Below, one piece after another: positions 61,558 to 64,000 of a DNA stretch of 64,000 bases; the stretch's first letter is position 1, and every line of letters begins with the position of its first letter. Both the position numbers and the translations under genes were made by a program. Below the pieces are notes generated by a model. That model had not been told where the DNA came from. It saw nothing but the letters and a program-made list of their open reading frames with translations, and did not search any database. The DNA is from an uncultured Oscillospiraceae bacterium (GTDB lineage: Bacteria > Bacillota > Clostridia > Oscillospirales > Ruminococcaceae): NCBI GenBank assembly GCA_934448295.1, contig CAKSEY010000001.1, positions 124,001-188,000 on the forward strand. The letters are read 5' to 3'.

Positions 61558-61767
61558 ATGTACAGATTGAGATTTTTGAGAGAAAGCGAGCTTCTGACGC
61601 AAAAGCAGATAGCCGATAAAATATTCTGTGGGCAGCGTGCGTATTCCTATTACGAAACAGGCGAGCGCGATATCCCCACCCAGACCCTTATCCGTCTAGC
61701 GGACTTCTACAACGTCTCGGTGGATTTTATCCTTGGCAGGACTGAAAATCCGGAATTGAACACATAA
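61558..61767 (+). CDS. Xre-family helix-turn-helix regulator
   Basis: 69 aa, one Cro/CI-type HTH (LRFLRESELLTQKQIADKIFCGQRAYSYYETGERD). It probably dimerises on operators upstream of the divergent secreted genes and itself. ATG 61558 is used because GGAGGT (61545-61550) lies 7 nt upstream; ATG 61543 would overlap that site. Confidence 0.88.
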   Translation: MYRLRFLRESELLTQKQIADKIFCGQRAYSYYETGERDIPTQTLIRLADFYNVSVDFILGRTENPELNT

Positions 61768-61770
61768 AAA

Positions 61771-61799
61771 AATCCCCCGGATTTAACCGGGAGATAATT
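61771..61799 (+). terminator. Terminator between the Xre gene and the ricin-domain gene
   Basis: CCCGG/CCGGG core stem with one mismatch outwards and a six-base loop, then ATAATTTTAT. Moderate quality. Confidence 0.6.
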
Positions 61800-63089
61800 T
61801 TATACAGAAAGAACATATTTGCCGGAGCACCAGCCCTCAAGTATGTTACGATATTTGATGTAAGCGAACCTGCCGTCCCTTTCGCACAGCTTTACTATCT
61901 CGCCAGCGTTGACAGTGCCCACTGATGTTGAGTCATAATAATCCTGGCTCCAGTGAATAACCAAGTCATGGTCAACGTTATAGGAGATCATTCCGTAACC
62001 ATCTATCTTGTTGACATAGAACTTCTGAGCGAGAGTATCGTTCTTTTCCCACGTCTGGATATTGGTTCCTGCGGAGAGGTCTGCCTTGTTGATATCAAGA
62101 TAATATCCAAGCGCGTTCTTTATATACACACCATCGCCATTCGTGAAGAATTTCCAACGCTGCGCATCTGAGTTGTATTCGTCCCACAGAATGACATTAG
62201 CTCCATTTCCGGCAACTTCGCCCTCAACGGCAAGATGTTTTCTGCTGTATATATGTCTTATCCTATACCAGCCTGTGCCGTCATTGTATATGTAGAAATC
62301 GTTCGCGCCTTCGCTCCATGTATTTAAACGAATATTGGTACCATTCCAGATATCGTTGTTGGCTACATCAACAAATAAAATGTTATTAGACTGTATGTTG
62401 TAAGCACCGTCAGCAATAGTTATTTCCTGCATTTCAGTCTGAGCAGCGCTTTCCTGATTAGGTTCTACCTTAAACTTCCAGATGTTTGAGAACCTGGCTA
62501 AATTGTACTTGGTGTATGCGATTTCATTTGCATAGGAGCTGTAAGCCCAGTCCGCCCAGGAATCGCTTATCAGAGCCTTGCCTGTATCTAAGGACGCACC
62601 TCTTAAAACGTATGTCGTGTGGGACGGACCCATCAGGCATAAGTAATAGCCCTCGTTAAGCAGGTTCATTATCTTTTTGTTGGCAGTAGACTTGGAATAG
62701 TAATACCTCTTGCCATTTTTGGAGTAGGTAAGGGATTCCTTGCCGCAGAACTTGATCGCACCATTGGTATACATATCCGGCGCTTTTCCAGCATACGTTT
62801 CCTGATAGCGGCTGTTAACTAACCCGTTGTCTACCAGATAGCCGCTGAACTCATCGGGATTTGCAAAGCCTGCGTAACCGGCTTCAGCGATCATCTTGGC
62901 ATATGCAACTGTCCTGCAGCCTGCCTGCCTTACAACTGAGCTTGAGCTTGCTCCTTGGCTCCAAAGATACCACTGATCTTTTGAAGTCCAGCCCGCTTTT
63001 CCTGATTTAGCGGTGTACGCTGCGAATGAGGTTACCGATACCACGAGCACTGTAACCAACGCAGTAAATACTGATAATGCCTTTTTCAT
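61800..63089 (-). CDS. Secreted papain-like protein with ricin-type lectin and SH3 domains
   Basis: 429 aa. Signal peptide to about residue 24 (TSFAAYT). Residues 30-205 resemble a C39-like/papain-like cysteine peptidase (QAGCRTVAYAKMIAEAGY with the Cys, GPSHTTYVLRG with the His, ISDSWADW with the Asp). The fold assignment is by pattern only. Residues 220-360 are a beta-trefoil with DAQRWKFF and LAQKFYV (QxW-type). An SH3-like end (GTVNAGEIVKLCERDGRFAYIKYRNILEGWCSGKY) follows. ATG 63089 is used, GGAGGT being 5 nt before. No dockerin is present, unlike its neighbour. Confidence 0.82.
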   Translation of the reverse strand: MKKALSVFTALVTVLVVSVTSFAAYTAKSGKAGWTSKDQWYLWSQGASSSSVVRQAGCRTVAYAKMIAEAGYAGFANPDEFSGYLVDNGLVNSRYQETYAGKAPDMYTNGAIKFCGKESLTYSKNGKRYYYSKSTANKKIMNLLNEGYYLCLMGPSHTTYVLRGASLDTGKALISDSWADWAYSSYANEIAYTKYNLARFSNIWKFKVEPNQESAAQTEMQEITIADGAYNIQSNNILFVDVANNDIWNGTNIRLNTWSEGANDFYIYNDGTGWYRIRHIYSRKHLAVEGEVAGNGANVILWDEYNSDAQRWKFFTNGDGVYIKNALGYYLDINKADLSAGTNIQTWEKNDTLAQKFYVNKIDGYGMISYNVDHDLVIHWSQDYYDSTSVGTVNAGEIVKLCERDGRFAYIKYRNILEGWCSGKYVLSV

Positions 63090-63113
63090 ATGTACCTCCA
63101 TTTCCCCATACAT

Positions 63114-63202
63114 TTGAGTTTATAAGAGTATTATATCACTAAACGATTTACTTGTCAATATTTTATTACAAATTATTCTATAAAAAAATCCTTTTTTTGA
63201 AA
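63114..63202. other. Upstream region of the ricin-domain gene
   Basis: AT-rich and without a gene. It should hold the promoter of the 63089 gene, but no clear pair of boxes was found. Confidence 0.35.
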
Positions 63203-63345
63203 AAGCGACTTTATTATTGTAAAGTGGTTTGCATCAGTGCAGCGTGAATCAGCCATTGATTCCGCTTAACAAAGCCAAAAAGCTACAATTCTTTACTCTC
63301 ACGGATAGCTGAACGCAGGTCACTTTCGATAGCGATAGGAATTAT
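63203..63345 (-). pseudogene. Decayed copy of the tuf 3' end
   Basis: About 143 nt that aligns with the intact tuf tail at 63434-63576. The last codons read as Ile-Asn-Gly-stop (TGA instead of TAA), and CTCACGGATAGC and ATAGCGATAGGA are conserved, with many scattered changes and no upstream part. It is the stump of a second tuf gene or of a partial duplication. Confidence 0.7.
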
Positions 63346-63409
63346 AATTTACTTGTCTACAAATATCACGAAACAATTTAATTGTCATTATTTAAATCGT
63401 ATAGACATA

Positions 63410-63440
63410 CAAAAAACCGCCTCCCTTTCGGGAAGCGGTC
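63410..63440 (-). terminator. Terminator of tuf
   Basis: On the minus strand ACCGCTTCCC/GGGAGGCGGT (10 bp, one wobble) with GAAA loop, then TTTTTTG. Confidence 0.9.
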
Positions 63441-63478
63441 TTATTATTGTGAAGTGGTTTGCACCAGCTCAGCGGGAA

Positions 63479-64000
63479 TTAGCCGTTGATCTTGGTAACA
63501 ACGCCGGAACCTACGGTTCTACCACCCTCACGGATAGCGAAACGGAGACCCTCTTCAATAGCGATAGGAGTGATGAGCTCAACGTCCATAACTACGTTAT
63601 CGCCAGGCATGCACATTTCCTTGTCAGCAGGAAGAGTGATTACGCCGGTAACGTCTGTGGTTCTGAAGAAGAACTGCGGACGATAGTTGGAAACGAACGG
63701 AGTATGACGGCCGCCCTCTTCCTTCTTAAGAACGTAAACCTGACCTGTGAACTTGGTGTGCGGGTGAATGGAACCGGGCTTGCAGAGAACCTGACCACGC
63801 TCGATATCCTGACGTGTAACACCACGGAGCAGAGCGCCGATGTTGTAACCAGCTACTGCCTCGTCCAGAGTCTTTCTGAACATCTCAAGACCTGTAACAA
63901 CAGTGGACTTGGGCTCGTCAGTAAGACCAGTGATCTCAACGGTGTCGTTAACCTTAACTACGCCACGCTCAACTCTGCCAGTTGCAACGGTACCACGGCC
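63479..64000 (-). CDS. tuf: Elongation factor Tu (5' part beyond the window)
   Basis: 173 C-terminal residues plus stop. Carries aminoacyl-tRNA to the ribosome. The window shows domain II ([46 protein letters not shown]) and domain III ([57 protein letters not shown]). The GTPase domain lies outside. The sequence is highly conserved and intact. Confidence 0.97.
   Translation of the reverse strand, partial: GRGTVATGRVERGVVKVNDTVEITGLTDEPKSTVVTGLEMFRKTLDEAVAGYNIGALLRGVTRQDIERGQVLCKPGSIHPHTKFTGQVYVLKKEEGGRHTPFVSNYRPQFFFRTTDVTGVITLPADKEMCMPGDNVVMDVELITPIAIEEGLRFAIREGGRTVGSGVVTKING

Overview
The window looks like the chromosome of a motile, spore-forming anaerobic Firmicute, most likely a clostridial member of the Ruminococcaceae/Oscillospiraceae group. 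This rests on the sporulation genes (GPR protease, a YlbJ-like protein, a SpoIID-like peptidoglycan-binding protein, RicT), the c-di-AMP receptor DarA, a SigD-type flagellin promoter, dockerin and family-2 esterase genes typical of plant-fibre ruminococci, and GC-rich, densely packed operons with good Shine-Dalgarno sequences. The species cannot be named from the sequence alone.

Layout. 1-6.0 kb (minus): lysS (cut by the window edge), greA, an S41 protease, ftsX-ftsE, and a CdaR-type regulator. 6.3-11.4 kb (plus): metG, a hypothetical gene, tatD, a CorC-like CBS protein, nth. 11.5-14.8 kb: gpr, meeting tail to tail a pair of large serine recombinases. 15.0-19.2 kb: two divergent flagellin genes. 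19.3-21.8 kb: darA-holB-ricT. 21.9-24.3 kb: two spore/cell-wall genes. 24.6-27.7 kb: an ABC uptake operon (lipoprotein, permease, ATPase). 27.7-31.9 kb: flotillin, an Hpt protein, ThiT, a MATE pump. 32.0-35.0 kb: a Sel1-repeat / TerY-C / atypical kinase operon. 35.1-37.2 kb: an ABC-2 exporter and L28. 37.5-43.6 kb: a long hairpin element, a zinc-ribbon membrane protein, and the lepA-hemW-PNPOx-CE2 operon. 43.9-49.9 kb: a pyruvyltransferase/FrhB fusion, a flippase-like protein, a CCA-adding-type enzyme, an MreB paralogue. 49.9-50.8 kb: a decayed IS3 element with a MITE inside it. 50.8-55.7 kb: a polysaccharide deacetylase, leuS, YlbJ-like and TIGR04086 proteins. 55.9-58.1 kb: a PocR-domain chemoreceptor and FucO. 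58.2-63.4 kb: an AT-richer accessory stretch of secreted proteins (CHAP/dockerin/ricin, Ig-like, papain-like/ricin) with an Xre regulator. 63.2-64.0 kb: a decayed tuf tail followed by tuf itself (cut by the edge).

The strongest signal is the flagellin locus. The two divergent flagellin genes share a 435-bp inverted repeat, perfect by eye, covering their N-terminal coding sequence. It flanks a 330-bp segment that holds the only good SigD promoter, the only ribosome binding site and the first codons. In the orientation shown these serve fliC2. fliC1 is preceded by an in-frame TAA exactly where the homology ends and has no ribosome binding site. Inverting the segment would reverse the roles, so this looks like an invertible flagellin-selection switch. 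A pair of large serine recombinase genes sits immediately beside it.
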